From contig SWDS01000002.1 of NCBI GenBank assembly GCA_005116745.1, positions 104,652 to 168,651 on the forward strand: a DNA stretch of 64,000 nt. The letters are read 5' to 3'. This document shows, piece after piece, positions 35,931 through 45,330 of this stretch. Source of the DNA: Nitrospira sp. Its GTDB lineage: Bacteria; Nitrospirota; Nitrospiria; Nitrospirales; Nitrospiraceae. How positions within the stretch are numbered: the first letter of the stretch is position 1; every line of letters starts with the position of its first letter. A program made the translations under genes and the position numbers. The notes beneath the pieces were generated by a model that was not told where the DNA came from, searched no databases, and saw only the letters and a list, made by a program, of their open reading frames with translations.

Positions 35931-37487
35931 TTAATCACCGAGTAATTTTCGATGCAACCGGACCTTGGCCATGGCTTCGACGTTTGCCCGCTCGTTCTCT
36001 CCAAACTTCGTTTCAACCAATTTCAGGTACGCGGGATTCGAAAAGTACTGTTGCCATGCCTCATCCCGAAACTTCAGCACCTCCGTTGCCGTGACATGTT
36101 TTGTCGGAAGAGGCTGACTATCGTACGACAGGAAGGCGTACCCGCTATAGCTCTCCGGCAGCTTCCACCCTTGGTCTTTGGCCATGTGGTACATCGGACT
36201 TCCCGGCAAGGCTTGACAGGGATACATATTGGCCATTTCAGTGTTCAGTTCAAGCGCTAGATCCAATGTCTCCCTCATCGTCTCCAGCGTATCGTCAGGA
36301 AATCCAAAAATATAGTTACTGATGACGTTCATCCCCTCAGCCCGCACTTTATCGCACACCGCCCGGATATTGACTTCTTGGAAAGATCCCTTCGAGACCT
36401 CTTGCCGCACCGTTTGGTTGCCGGCTTCGATGCCAAGCGCCAGCCAATTGATGCCGGCTCGCCTAAACAGGTCGATATATTCGTGGCGTACCGTATCGAC
36501 TCTGGCGTAGGCCCACATCCGCAAAGCCAAATTGCGTTGGATAATGTCCTGCAACAGAGGCTCGTAGTACTTCCGATTCAAGAAGAACATTTCGTCGCTG
36601 ATGCGGATGGTTTCCACCCCCATCTCCGCCAGCTTCTCCAGCTCTCCGGCAATGAGCTTCGCGCTCCAGAAACGCATGCCACGGGACTGCGCCGCATCAA
36701 CTGAACTGCCATTATCGACACGATTGATGATGTTGATCATGCAGAAATCACAGGCAAACGTGCATCCCAAGGATGTGTAGATCGCTGCGAAGGGCGTACG
36801 CTTCTCATGATCGAACTCAGCATGCCAAAAATGCGCCCGATACAAATCCAGCGGACGCGTCCGGTATGGCAGAAGATCCCACGCGTAACCCGGCATATCG
36901 ATGTCCATTCGATCTTGCGGAACGACTGCTTGCGGCTCATTCAAGATCGGTCGACGCGTTTCCCTGGGATCGCCTGTCTTATATCCAATCCCCTTCACGG
37001 CCTCCAGCCCGGAACGGAGGTCAGTGCGCAGAAGATTGTGCAGCGCATACACACCTTCGTTCAGGAGCACGAAATCGACGAACGGAAGCTGCAGGACATC
37101 CATCGGCAAGGCACTGGTGTGAGACCCTACGAAACAGACAGAGAGATTCGGATGCTGTTGTTTGACTTCGCTGGCAAGCGCACTAGCCCCGATCATGCCA
37201 GTCGTTCCGGAATTGGGATTTTGTCCGTACACCACGAACACGATCAGGCGAGGGTTCGCACTCTGAATCTGACTCACGGCATCGGACAACGATAACTTTT
37301 CGGCGTCACAATCCAGAATCGCCACGCCGAAGCCCTTCGCTCGACATGACTGAGCAAGCAATAGTGCCCATGTCGGAGGTTCAATTGCCGAATAGGTCTT
37401 CGCCAATCCTTGATACGCTTGCAACGACGAATCGGCGTTGACGAAGAGCACATCCAGCCTTTTAGAAGGCATGCGTGATGTGGCCAT
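35931..37487 (-). CDS. B12-binding radical SAM protein
   Basis: 518 aa from the ATG at 37487 (a GTG directly precedes it). The N-terminal domain (DVLFVNADSSLQAYQGLAKT; LRVGSHTSALPMDVL-like strand near residue 120) resembles a cobalamin-binding fold. The radical SAM cluster motif is YTSLGCTFACDFCMINIINR near residues 240-247 (Cys-x3-Cys-x2-Cys). INWLALGIEAGNQTVRQEV and NVISNYIFGFPDDTLETMRE are standard core strands. Relatives include BchE-like methyltransferases and cyclases in polysaccharide loci; the substrate is unknown. It precedes the HddA-like gene by about 50 bp. Confidence 0.85.
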   Translation of the reverse strand: MATSRMPSKRLDVLFVNADSSLQAYQGLAKTYSAIEPPTWALLLAQSCRAKGFGVAILDCDAEKLSLSDAVSQIQSANPRLIVFVVYGQNPNSGTTGMIGASALASEVKQQHPNLSVCFVGSHTSALPMDVLQLPFVDFVLLNEGVYALHNLLRTDLRSGLEAVKGIGYKTGDPRETRRPILNEPQAVVPQDRMDIDMPGYAWDLLPYRTRPLDLYRAHFWHAEFDHEKRTPFAAIYTSLGCTFACDFCMINIINRVDNGSSVDAAQSRGMRFWSAKLIAGELEKLAEMGVETIRISDEMFFLNRKYYEPLLQDIIQRNLALRMWAYARVDTVRHEYIDLFRRAGINWLALGIEAGNQTVRQEVSKGSFQEVNIRAVCDKVRAEGMNVISNYIFGFPDDTLETMRETLDLALELNTEMANMYPCQALPGSPMYHMAKDQGWKLPESYSGYAFLSYDSQPLPTKHVTATEVLKFRDEAWQQYFSNPAYLKLVETKFGENERANVEAMAKVRLHRKLLGD

Positions 37488-37614
37488 CACTCTCTCTACC
37501 TCTCCTCGATTTGTAATGGGATATTTTCCACGAGAACGGCCTGTTCATCATGCTAGGCCCACTAAATAACTGCAATTATAAAAAACACGAGCTAAAAAGT
37601 CACCGTGGCCCGCT

Positions 37615-38550
37615 TCAACTGAACATTCGTGCGCTGAGCTTTGCCACCAGAGTATAGGGGTCTATTCGGAGCAGACGGGAACGGAGTAACCGATGCCGCC
37701 ACATCTTCCTCCTCAGCGAAGGGAGGTCCTGCGGGTGAATCTGCCCAACTACCTGTGCCTTGCCATCTCGAAATCGATGAATCGTACTTCCTCTTAAGAT
37801 GCTCTTGCCGTACGCTTTTACAGCTTTACGATAGGCGACTTGTCCAGGCTTCTCCACATCGCTCAAACGCTGACTGCGCTGATCGTGGTGCAAACGACCG
37901 AAATTTGCAACCACCGGAATAAAATATGGGCTATACCCCTGTGTGAAAAATCTGTACATGAAACCGAGATGCGGGCAGGTTCGAAACCAATCGCTCGATT
38001 GCCTGTCCGGAAACCACGTCTTAAGCACTTCACTCCGCACACAATAGTTGCCTTCCGGTAACGGAAATCCGCTTGCCAGCCAAAACGCCAGAGAGTCTTG
38101 CTTCTGTGGAGGTGGATCTGCAAAAAAATCCTGAAAGCAGACATTCAGCAGATCTCCGTCCTCGGACATGGTTTGAGCAAACCCCCATACCAGTGAGACC
38201 TCCTTATCCTCTTCCAGAATCTCGACGCATTTTCGGAACCAATTCAGATCGAGAAAACCATCCGAGACGCAGCACTGAATGATGTATTGACCTCTCGCCA
38301 TGGCCAAAGCCTTTTGATAGGCCTCCACGACGTGCTCATCCCGCTCCGAGATCCAGCGGACGTGGGGAAATTCTTTGAGAATCTCTACCGTCCCATCTGA
38401 TGATCCTCCATCAACAACAATGTGCTCAATGCTTCGAAAAGTCTGTGCCGCCACACTTTCGATCGTTTGCCGGAGAAAATGTCCATGATTGAGGGACGGG
38501 GTCACAATCGAGAGCACTGGTTGCGCGACATCGATAAGATCTTCACTCAT
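37615..38550 (-). CDS. Glycosyltransferase family 2
   Basis: 311 aa. LSIVTPSLNHGHFLRQTIES, HIVVDGGSSDGTVEILKEF and YIIQCCVSDGFLDLNWFRKC mark a GT-A enzyme of the type often called Glyco_tranf_2_5 (SLN-G-F-L-x-T-I start). The usual DxD is replaced by a Cys-Cys-Val-Ser-Asp segment, so the metal site is atypical. No membrane helix is evident. It is the first glycosyltransferase after the Wzx-type flippase in reading direction and probably adds a sugar to a lipid-linked unit. Confidence 0.87.
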   Translation of the reverse strand: MSEDLIDVAQPVLSIVTPSLNHGHFLRQTIESVAAQTFRSIEHIVVDGGSSDGTVEILKEFPHVRWISERDEHVVEAYQKALAMARGQYIIQCCVSDGFLDLNWFRKCVEILEEDKEVSLVWGFAQTMSEDGDLLNVCFQDFFADPPPQKQDSLAFWLASGFPLPEGNYCVRSEVLKTWFPDRQSSDWFRTCPHLGFMYRFFTQGYSPYFIPVVANFGRLHHDQRSQRLSDVEKPGQVAYRKAVKAYGKSILRGSTIHRFRDGKAQVVGQIHPQDLPSLRRKMWRHRLLRSRLLRIDPYTLVAKLSARMFS

Positions 38551-38655
38551 CTTTAGTCTGCATGATCAGATGGACGAACAGGGCATAGATAGCCCTCGGC
38601 TCGAAGGAAATCTAATGTCACAGGCGGAACGCATTCGGCTTTAAGGGCGCTCTCA

Positions 38656-40143
38656 TTAAGGACCAGCCCTGATTTCATCACAGATTCCACTCACCTCAGG
38701 GCGAACTTGACGAATCCATTCCTTCGCCATGACATATTGCAGAAACACCATGGCGAGCCCAGAGATGACCAGCGCGATTATGGCCTTGCCTTCAGATAAC
38801 TCCCCAAATCCGGCACCCATCGCACGTCCCAGGAGACACAATGGAACAGCTAATGCTGCCGCATACAGGATTCGCCGAACCGGCCATATCACCGGCAAAG
38901 CGCGACGACTGATGGGAATCACCGCAGTCAATGCAGCCCCTGCAGCCGCTAGAAGCGCCAACGCCGTTCCCATCAGAGGCTCAGAGGGAGCGAGAAGGTA
39001 GACGAGCGTAGGCGCGACGAACGCACCGATCACGAAAGGTACGATGTTGACGGTCATATCGACTTTTGCCAACCCAAGCTGGTGAAGCGTCGAGGAGATG
39101 GCTCTAAACGTTTCCGTTAATGCGGGCCAGATAAGAATCGAGGCGATTACTTGAAACTGCTCCCCCAAGAGGAGCTTCACCAGAAATGCTGCGTTCCCGA
39201 TGAGGAATGCACCAAACAGAATGACAGCAGGAATGTAGGCCGCCGCATAGGCATTCCATACCTGCGCGATCCCCTCCCTGTCTTGCCCCTTGAGGGCTCG
39301 AAACAATGTCGGACTGTAAAACTCGTTGAAGAGGTTTTCAAACGTCTGCATGGGGACTGAGCAGATCATATACCCTGCTGCAAATAGTCCAACAGTCGCA
39401 ATGTCGGCAACCCAGCTAAGCACAAACCGATAACTTTGTGTCTGAATCCAGAAAAACAGAAACGCGATCGCCTGCGGCCCCACGAACATGGATATCGTCT
39501 TCCAATCGAATGGGAGGACATCCAGCGGCTGAGATGTACTCACCGAAACAACCTCTCTGGCGTACCGATCTAACAGCACATAAGAAAGAGACGAAAGAAG
39601 AAATCCGCAGAAGATTCCGAGCAGCCATATCTCAGGACTTGCATCCTGTTTCGACCACCATAATGCGAGAAGGAGCCCTCCCCACGCCGCGATGTTCATG
39701 AACAGAGCATAGAGAAATCGATGCCCTATGAGATTCAGCCCAGAACTCCCCATCGTATGAAGCGAAAAACCCACCGTATAGAGCACGACTAAGCCTGCAA
39801 CCCAGACTGGAGCCATTCCTGAAACTACCATCAGCTGCGTCTGAATCGCCCACACAACTGAACCACAGGCCAGAGCAACAGCGAGGATAATAAGCAGATA
39901 GGATCCCAGCCTTTGACTTAATACTCCAGCATCCATCCACTCCAGACATCCACGACCGATATAGGCCGTCATGGGCATTAACAAAGCAGACGTTCCGAGA
40001 ATGGCAAGGCTCATCAGCTGGTTCATGCTTCCAACCTCACCGGGCGACAACACCGTCGTTGCGGTCTTGATGGTGATAAGCCCAGCGAGGACTTGGAGCG
40101 CTCGTCCAAGACCAAGAATGATGATGTCACGAAAGGGTGTCAT
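38656..40143 (-). CDS. Polysaccharide flippase, Wzx/MATE-like
   Basis: 495 aa with about twelve to fourteen hydrophobic helices and few charged loops. It opens MTPFRDIIILGLGRALQVLA, with a short cytosolic N-terminus typical of Wzx/PST proteins, and has LGIFCGFLLSSLSYVLLDRY and FWIQTQSYRFVLSWVADIAT in later helices. It flips undecaprenyl-linked O-units. Coexistence of this flippase with a Wzm/Wzt ABC exporter in one cluster implies two chain-export routes or a mosaic locus. It is separated from the NUDIX gene by 12 bp. Confidence 0.86.
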   Translation of the reverse strand: MTPFRDIIILGLGRALQVLAGLITIKTATTVLSPGEVGSMNQLMSLAILGTSALLMPMTAYIGRGCLEWMDAGVLSQRLGSYLLIILAVALACGSVVWAIQTQLMVVSGMAPVWVAGLVVLYTVGFSLHTMGSSGLNLIGHRFLYALFMNIAAWGGLLLALWWSKQDASPEIWLLGIFCGFLLSSLSYVLLDRYAREVVSVSTSQPLDVLPFDWKTISMFVGPQAIAFLFFWIQTQSYRFVLSWVADIATVGLFAAGYMICSVPMQTFENLFNEFYSPTLFRALKGQDREGIAQVWNAYAAAYIPAVILFGAFLIGNAAFLVKLLLGEQFQVIASILIWPALTETFRAISSTLHQLGLAKVDMTVNIVPFVIGAFVAPTLVYLLAPSEPLMGTALALLAAAGAALTAVIPISRRALPVIWPVRRILYAAALAVPLCLLGRAMGAGFGELSEGKAIIALVISGLAMVFLQYVMAKEWIRQVRPEVSGICDEIRAGP

Positions 40144-40155
40144 GATGCGGCTATC

Positions 40156-40632
40156 CTAGCGCAGAACTCCACATCGCCCTTCGAATGCGTCAGCAAGGGG
40201 TTGCCGCGCCGGAGGCACAATCTGTTCCGGCAATTGAGATGGGGAGAAAAACCGTACCTCTTCACTCTCGTGACTACATACGATTCGTCCGGACAACACT
40301 CGCGCACCAACGACGACATCGACCAACTGAACCACATCCCCATTGTCCGGATAGGTCACGATGCGACCAGCAGGGTCTGAATACACACCGATCAGATGCG
40401 TGACCTCCACAGTGAGGCCGGTCTCTTCCAGCACCTCGCGTACGGCTGCGTCAATCAGAGACTCACCCGGCTCGACCTTTCCTCCAGGCAATCCCCACCA
40501 TCCGCAATCGCGACGCTTTTCCAACAGTATGGCTTCTTCTGGCCCTCGAACGACCACTCCGACTCCCACGCGCACCCGCATCCCCTCCACAACGGTGTTC
40601 CCGTACATTGCGCAAATCTCGAACTGGTTCAT
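40156..40632 (-). CDS. NUDIX hydrolase
   Basis: 158 aa with a complete NUDIX box, GGKVEPGESLIDAAVREV followed by LEETGL (G-x5-E-x7-REUxEExGU). ILLEKRRDCGWWGLPGGKV precedes it. The family cleaves nucleoside diphosphates linked to other moieties; in a glycan cluster it may act on nucleotide sugars or on oxidised nucleotides. It stands between the antiterminator and the flippase. No substrate-specific residues are recognisable. The ATG at 40632 is taken; another ATG lies eight codons in. Confidence 0.88.
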   Translation of the reverse strand: MNQFEICAMYGNTVVEGMRVRVGVGVVVRGPEEAILLEKRRDCGWWGLPGGKVEPGESLIDAAVREVLEETGLTVEVTHLIGVYSDPAGRIVTYPDNGDVVQLVDVVVGARVLSGRIVCSHESEEVRFFSPSQLPEQIVPPARQPLADAFEGRCGVLR

Positions 40633-40754
40633 ACAGACGGTCCCAACATCATGCTCTTTAAAATTTGACCGAGCTGATCAGGCTCTTTATAGCAGCCGAC
40701 GGAATGGATTACTTGATTGTAGGAAAGAGAGCGTCCAGCTCGACTACAGGCTTC

Positions 40755-41291
40755 TCACACCGGCACCACATCATTCACATCGATTTCGACTGCCGCCGCT
40801 TGTTGAATCAGGTGCACTCCGATCACTAAACGGTGTCGCTTCTCTTTTCGCATCAGAATTCCGAGAACCCCCTGCAGGGGGCCACGAACGACTTCCACCT
40901 TCATGCCTTCATGGAGATAGGGATGTGGATCGTACGGGAGGACGCTCGTCATGAGACGGCGGAGTGCATCAATTTCCTGCTCCGGGATCGCTTCAGGACG
41001 ACTTCCGCTGCCAACAATTTCGACAACACCTGTCGTCTGTTGCACCGGTGCCTTCTCCTGTTGAGAAAACCGCACGAAACAGTAGCCGGAAAACAGCGGG
41101 ATCTCGATTTCCTTCTTTCGATCCTTCCACTGGCTCAGCCGTTTGACCGTCGGAAGCAACGGCTCGATTCCTTGTTTGTCCAACTGATCCCGCACCAGTT
41201 TTTCGTGACGAGACTTAGTCCGTAGGGCATACCAGTGCAGGCTGCTGGTTTGACTGGGCTCCTTGTCCCTATTGACGTTGTCATCGGACAC
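40755..41291 (-). CDS. NusG/UpxY-type transcription antiterminator
   Basis: 178 aa NusG paralogue of the RfaH/UpxY kind. The N-terminal NGN domain contains HWYALRTKSRHEKLVRDQL; the C-terminal KOW part is VEVVRGPLQGVLGILMRKEK. Such proteins load on RNA polymerase in long surface-polysaccharide operons and let it read through terminators. A GTG start at 41291 is supported by GAGAGG eight bases upstream. No canonical ops/JUMPstart motif (GGCGGTAG) was seen nearby. The neighbouring regulator and the long unidirectional run downstream fit control of the O-antigen genes. Confidence 0.9.
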   Translation of the reverse strand: MSDDNVNRDKEPSQTSSLHWYALRTKSRHEKLVRDQLDKQGIEPLLPTVKRLSQWKDRKKEIEIPLFSGYCFVRFSQQEKAPVQQTTGVVEIVGSGSRPEAIPEQEIDALRRLMTSVLPYDPHPYLHEGMKVEVVRGPLQGVLGILMRKEKRHRLVIGVHLIQQAAAVEIDVNDVVPV

Positions 41292-41341
41292 AGCTTCGCC
41301 CTCTCACTTACAGTACATAGAAAACGGTCGCCTAACAGCGC

Positions 41342-41929
41342 TTACATCGTAGGAGTCAGCGCGATGACCTTGCTATCCGGAACCTGACACTGTCCGAGTG
41401 TTGTACGGTGTCCCGCCGTTTGGTCAAAATCCGCCAGCAACACCACATCGAACTCCCATCCGCTCAACGCCTCCGGCTGACAAACCGGATAGGACAAGAA
41501 CGACTCCTGCTGGGTATCATCTACAAATCCAACCAAAGTCATATGCATTTCTCGGAGCGACAGATAGGCCATCTCAGCAAGTTCACCGGTTCCATAGATG
41601 ACGACGCGTTTCGTTCCGTTGTTGGCTGCCTGAGACAGCGTTTCTCGTAGCCGCGCGCGCATATCACGGTAATGAGACAGGGAATACTCCATATAGAGGT
41701 AGGCCAGTCTGGATTTCTCGGCAAACCCTTGCGGAGTCAGCACATACCGAGCTCGGTGTGAGGGAATCGTCGTGATCTTGATATACCCCTTCCGCGCCAA
41801 TCGCTTGAGATAGAGATTGGTCAGCCCCAGAGCGACTCCTAGCTTAGTCGAGAGAGACCGCTGTGTGACCGCACCATCACGCTCCACCTCAGCCAGCAAG
41901 AGAAGATCTCGTTGCCCTTGGAAATTCAT
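41342..41929 (-). CDS. Winged-helix regulator with nucleotide-binding-like C-terminal domain
   Basis: 195 aa from the ATG at 41929; a longer frame up to 42022 is open but lacks conservation. Residues about 5-75 form a MarR/winged-helix fold (GAVTQRSLSTKLGVALGLTN and LYLKRLARKGYIKITTIP). The C-terminal part, RVVIYGTGELAEMAYLSLRE and LVGFVDDTQQESFL, looks like the Rossmann nucleotide or acyl-binding domain of PglD and CapD proteins. A fused sensor for a nucleotide sugar is possible but unproven. A GGAGG lies 16 bp before the ATG. It directly precedes the antiterminator gene. Confidence 0.8.
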   Translation of the reverse strand: MNFQGQRDLLLLAEVERDGAVTQRSLSTKLGVALGLTNLYLKRLARKGYIKITTIPSHRARYVLTPQGFAEKSRLAYLYMEYSLSHYRDMRARLRETLSQAANNGTKRVVIYGTGELAEMAYLSLREMHMTLVGFVDDTQQESFLSYPVCQPEALSGWEFDVVLLADFDQTAGHRTTLGQCQVPDSKVIALTPTM

Positions 41930-41960
41930 AGAGTTAGCGTTCCATCCTCCAACGTTCAGG

Positions 41961-41989
41961 ATATGAACATAGAAGCGCAGTTGAGTCAA
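41961..41989 (-). promoter_or_regulatory. Possible sigma70-type promoter before the regulator gene
   Basis: On the minus strand TTGACT (41984-41989) is followed after 17 bases by TCATAT (41961-41966). The -35 box is good, the -10 box weak (3 of 6). It would start transcription about 25 bases before the regulator's ATG at 41929 and would mark the head of the variable O-antigen operon, separating it from the core genes upstream. Confidence 0.3.
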
Positions 41990-42034
41990 GAGCGACACCT
42001 TGCAACAACTCTTCCACCCCACCGATGGACCGGC

Positions 42035-43060
42035 TTATAGATGAAGTACGGTAAGCGCTGACGGGGCCTCTGAAACTTTGGAGACGACGGACGTGACAGT
42101 TGCAACCGTGAATCGATCAAGGCAATCCCAATAGGGACAGACCTCGCCGATACATTTATCGCACGTAGGAACATCAGGGCGCAGCAAGACTCCCGCCCCA
42201 AGCGGTTTCCACCGCACCGGCAAATTGTTTCGTCGAGGATCAAACAAGGTCACCGTGGGAGTACCTAGAGCTGCCGCCAGATGAGCCGGTCCTGTCGCTC
42301 CTGAGACGACGACATGCGCACCGGCGATTACCGACATCAGTTCTCGCAGCGACAGGTTCCCCATAAGATCTACTACCCCTGAGGGAAACGCCGTAGGCAA
42401 CGACAGACCTTTCCCAAACTCTCTTCGTTCCTGATCGCTGCCGGTCAGCACCACGCCATATCCTCTGTCTGTCAATGTCGAGACCAGGTCACGATACTGC
42501 TCCAGCCGCCAGCGACGTGCGGAAACTCCTCCTGGGTGGACCACGACGCGAGGTCTCGGCAATCCCGACCACCGAGATGCCCCGGCTGCTCGTTCGGCCT
42601 CGGTTAGAGTCAGCACTGGTTGGCTTACAGGCTGAGGAGGCAACCCCAACCCCTGGATCATATCGACGTTGTACTCTGATTCGTGCTTTGCAAACTCGCT
42701 GCGATGTTCATAGATACGGCGATTGGCTAATAGGCTATACCACCGGTAACCAGTGGCCACGCGAATTGGGACACCAGCCACCCACGCGGCCCACATCAGA
42801 CGGCGAAACGGCTTCAAAAAAATAGCTGCCTCAACTCCCTGCGAAAAGGCGTGACGGAGTTCCTTCCATGGATCTGTAAAGCAAATTGTCCTCACATAGT
42901 CCACGTCGGGATGCCGATCAAGAAGGGGCGCGACGGTAGGGCTGGTGAGAAACCCGATCCTAACCCCAGGCAGAAGCCGCCTGAGTTGGGTTGCCACGGG
43001 AAGAGAGAGCAAGACGTCGCCGATGCCATCCGGGCGAACGATCAGGACATTCATCGACAT
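42035..43060 (-). CDS. Glycosyltransferase family 9 (heptosyltransferase-like)
   Basis: 341 aa. NVLIVRPDGIGDVLLSLPVA is the N-terminal family 9 motif; VVVHPGGVSARRWRLEQYRD opens the donor domain and VVSGATGPAHLAAALGTPTV, then TLFDPR, gives the family signature. A Cys-rich segment (VPTCDKCIGEVCPYWDCLD) near the C-terminus is common in this family. The start ATG (43060) lies 10 bp inside the end of the upstream family 9 gene; a second ATG (43054) is possible. It is likely a core heptosyl- or related transferase. Confidence 0.9.
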   Translation of the reverse strand: MSMNVLIVRPDGIGDVLLSLPVATQLRRLLPGVRIGFLTSPTVAPLLDRHPDVDYVRTICFTDPWKELRHAFSQGVEAAIFLKPFRRLMWAAWVAGVPIRVATGYRWYSLLANRRIYEHRSEFAKHESEYNVDMIQGLGLPPQPVSQPVLTLTEAERAAGASRWSGLPRPRVVVHPGGVSARRWRLEQYRDLVSTLTDRGYGVVLTGSDQERREFGKGLSLPTAFPSGVVDLMGNLSLRELMSVIAGAHVVVSGATGPAHLAAALGTPTVTLFDPRRNNLPVRWKPLGAGVLLRPDVPTCDKCIGEVCPYWDCLDRFTVATVTSVVSKVSEAPSALTVLHL

Positions 43061-44124
43061 GGTACGTGAGCCGTCAATAAGGGCCGTATCACATCAACCA
43101 CTTGAGTAGGCTGAATGAGATGAAGGCATTCCAATTCAGGATCGTGTCGGCAGATACGACTGAAACAGGGTCTACAGGGGACTCGCCCGATCAGCACCTG
43201 ATGACCTGTCCCATACGGGCCGGTCCGCACCGCACTGGTCGGTCCAAACATCGCAATCACCGGAATCCCAAGTGCCGCAGCAATGTGCATTGGCCCAGAA
43301 TCATTCGTGATCATAGCGGTCGCGGTCGAAAGCAGTGCCGGCAAGCACCCCAAGGGGATATCACCGCACAGGTCGATGAACGGAGACTTCGTCAAGACTT
43401 TCAACTTCTTCGTAAATGCACGCTCTTCGGAGCCGCCTATCATCACGAGCGGATCACGACGTGCCTCGTACAGCTGATCTACAACGGCAGCGAAGGACTC
43501 GAGCGGCCAGCGCTTTGTCGGCCAGCGCGCTCCAATATTTACGGCAACCCACGGCTTGTCTAGTGTGAGGCCTCGCCGTTGACAAATCTCTCGAACGGTC
43601 GCCATGTCCTCCTCTCGTAGCCTAAACCCAAATCGTGCTTTGTCCGGCAGAAATCCCCCCAACGCCGTGACAACGGAAAGATAGCGATCGACCGCATGGA
43701 TATCGGGATCGGTAACCGGGACAGAGTCGGTGTAGAACCAGGGACTTCCTTCCCTTCCATTCGCGAAGCCAATACGCGCCGGCGCACCACTGAGCCACGC
43801 CAAAATACCACTGCGAAACAGCCCTTGCAGATCGATGGCGAGGTCGAACCGCTGTACGCGCAATGCCCGACTTTCCCTGATCCAACTTCCCACCGTCATA
43901 TCAACCGGCCAGACACGGTCAACCCCCTCTGCCCGTTCAACAAGGTCAGCCCACTGGCGCTTCACTATCCACGTGAGATGTGATCTCGGCCATTGTGCTT
44001 TGATCGCCGAGACGACTGGCAATGCATGCACGATATCGCCGAGAGAACTGGGCTTGATCAACAGGATGCGGGCATTGTTCAACACCGATGAGAAGCGACT
44101 ATTGAGAGGGTTGATAGATGACAC
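43051..44124 (-). CDS. waaC: Lipopolysaccharide heptosyltransferase I-like (WaaC)
   Basis: 357 aa family 9 enzyme. ARILLIKPSSLGDIVHALPV is the WaaC/WaaF opening, and FDLAIDLQGLFRSGILAWLS with RIGFANGREGSPWFYTD is closer to WaaC than WaaF. The donor half has MITNDSGPMHIAAALGIPVI and AMFGPTSAVRTGPYG. It would add the first heptose to Kdo in the inner core. The start is a GTG at 44124 with AAGG about eight bases upstream. The assignment as heptosyltransferase I rather than a paralogue is from motif form only. Confidence 0.85.
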   Translation of the reverse strand: MSSINPLNSRFSSVLNNARILLIKPSSLGDIVHALPVVSAIKAQWPRSHLTWIVKRQWADLVERAEGVDRVWPVDMTVGSWIRESRALRVQRFDLAIDLQGLFRSGILAWLSGAPARIGFANGREGSPWFYTDSVPVTDPDIHAVDRYLSVVTALGGFLPDKARFGFRLREEDMATVREICQRRGLTLDKPWVAVNIGARWPTKRWPLESFAAVVDQLYEARRDPLVMIGGSEERAFTKKLKVLTKSPFIDLCGDIPLGCLPALLSTATAMITNDSGPMHIAAALGIPVIAMFGPTSAVRTGPYGTGHQVLIGRVPCRPCFSRICRHDPELECLHLIQPTQVVDVIRPLLTAHVPCR

Positions 44125-44211
44125 CGGAGGACCTTCCAGCGAACCCTGCGCGTCAATACCTAAAAATGACGCAAGACCACGCGTGATGATCCTTGCATCG
44201 TCCGAATCCGT

Positions 44212-45213
44212 TCATCCGCGTCCCACGGAATGGGAGCGAAGCTGAGGCGAATAGAGGGTGTCGAGCAATGCCTTACCGCTCTTTGCGTCCGCCGTTTCAC
44301 GCCTCTCTTCAAATGATCGGCAGAGGCGCTGCCAAGCCCGCAGGTACGGCACAGGCGTCAAGTGGCGTCGCACATTGCTATGCTGATGCACGATCCTCGA
44401 GATCCATTCGCAATTCCCGGGGATCGAGGCGTCGTAACGATCTTGGACCAGCGGCTCCATGCGCGACAGAAACATCGTAATATTCCCACCATCGCGAGAG
44501 ATCAGATGCTTGGTCTCGAACAACCCGTGTTTCTTGGCCAATCGGCGTAATGACACCACATTGAAGTTATAGAGATGGGCTTCATGGAATGTGCTGCTGG
44601 GAGCCTGACAGGTTGCCTCGACATTGGGAACCTCCACAACAAGCGTGCCGTCCGGTTTCAGCCAGGATCGGAGCAGGGCTAGAATGGAACCCGGATCTTC
44701 CGTATGTTCGAGTACGTGCCAGATCGTCACCACATCGAACGATTCGGGTGGAAACACGGCATCTTGCACGAACCCGACCTGAACTGTGAGCCCATATTCC
44801 TGTATGGAATAGTCGGCATACCCTCTATTCGGTTCAATCCCGCTCACACCATGTCCCAACGATTGAAGCAGATAGGCGAACTCTCCTCCCCCGGTACCAA
44901 CATCGAGAACAGCGTTCCGACTCGACAACAATGGCTCGATCTTTTCGAATCGCGACAAGGCCACATGGCCCGCGCGTAAGACGTGTTTGGGCTTCGGGTG
45001 GTAAGTGTGTTTGTAGGAGAGGCGGTACTCCTCCTCATAAAACTGCCTGGCGTCATGCGGGCGTGGGTCCGACCACACAAGCCCGCAGGCCTGACAAATG
45101 ACCGTCCGCAATGGCTTCCCACTTCGACTCTTATTCGACAGAGTCGACACCTGGGTGCCACCACACAGGTTACATGGAACGGAACACACGTTCACAGGTT
45201 GGTTCGCTGCCAT
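44212..45213 (-). CDS. SAM-dependent methyltransferase with N-terminal zinc-ribbon
   Basis: 333 aa. Residues about 15-45 hold a four-Cys zinc-binding pattern (CNLCGG ... ICQACGLVWSDPRP) typical of the Methyltransf_23 proteins with an N-terminal ribbon. The catalytic domain has NAVLDVGTGGGEFAYLLQSL and VVTIWHVLEHTEDPGSILAL with LKPDGTLVVEVPNVEA. Position between waaC-like and waaF-like genes suggests modification of a core sugar, or an unrelated nucleotide sugar. Substrate unknown. Confidence 0.88.
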   Translation of the reverse strand: MAANQPVNVCSVPCNLCGGTQVSTLSNKSRSGKPLRTVICQACGLVWSDPRPHDARQFYEEEYRLSYKHTYHPKPKHVLRAGHVALSRFEKIEPLLSSRNAVLDVGTGGGEFAYLLQSLGHGVSGIEPNRGYADYSIQEYGLTVQVGFVQDAVFPPESFDVVTIWHVLEHTEDPGSILALLRSWLKPDGTLVVEVPNVEATCQAPSSTFHEAHLYNFNVVSLRRLAKKHGLFETKHLISRDGGNITMFLSRMEPLVQDRYDASIPGNCEWISRIVHQHSNVRRHLTPVPYLRAWQRLCRSFEERRETADAKSGKALLDTLYSPQLRSHSVGRG

Positions 45214-45330
45214 CGTTTTCTCTCGCTGCGCAACACAGCCGACTCCCTTGCCCGTCGTCTGCTACCGATATAACTTACGCTGGCTCTCCACCCAACACAA
45301 GACCGGGCCGAACGCCGCCGCTCCACTCCA

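Noticed and set aside
41292-41341. JUMPstart/ops element near the antiterminator gene
   Set aside because: No GGCGGTAG-type core was seen.
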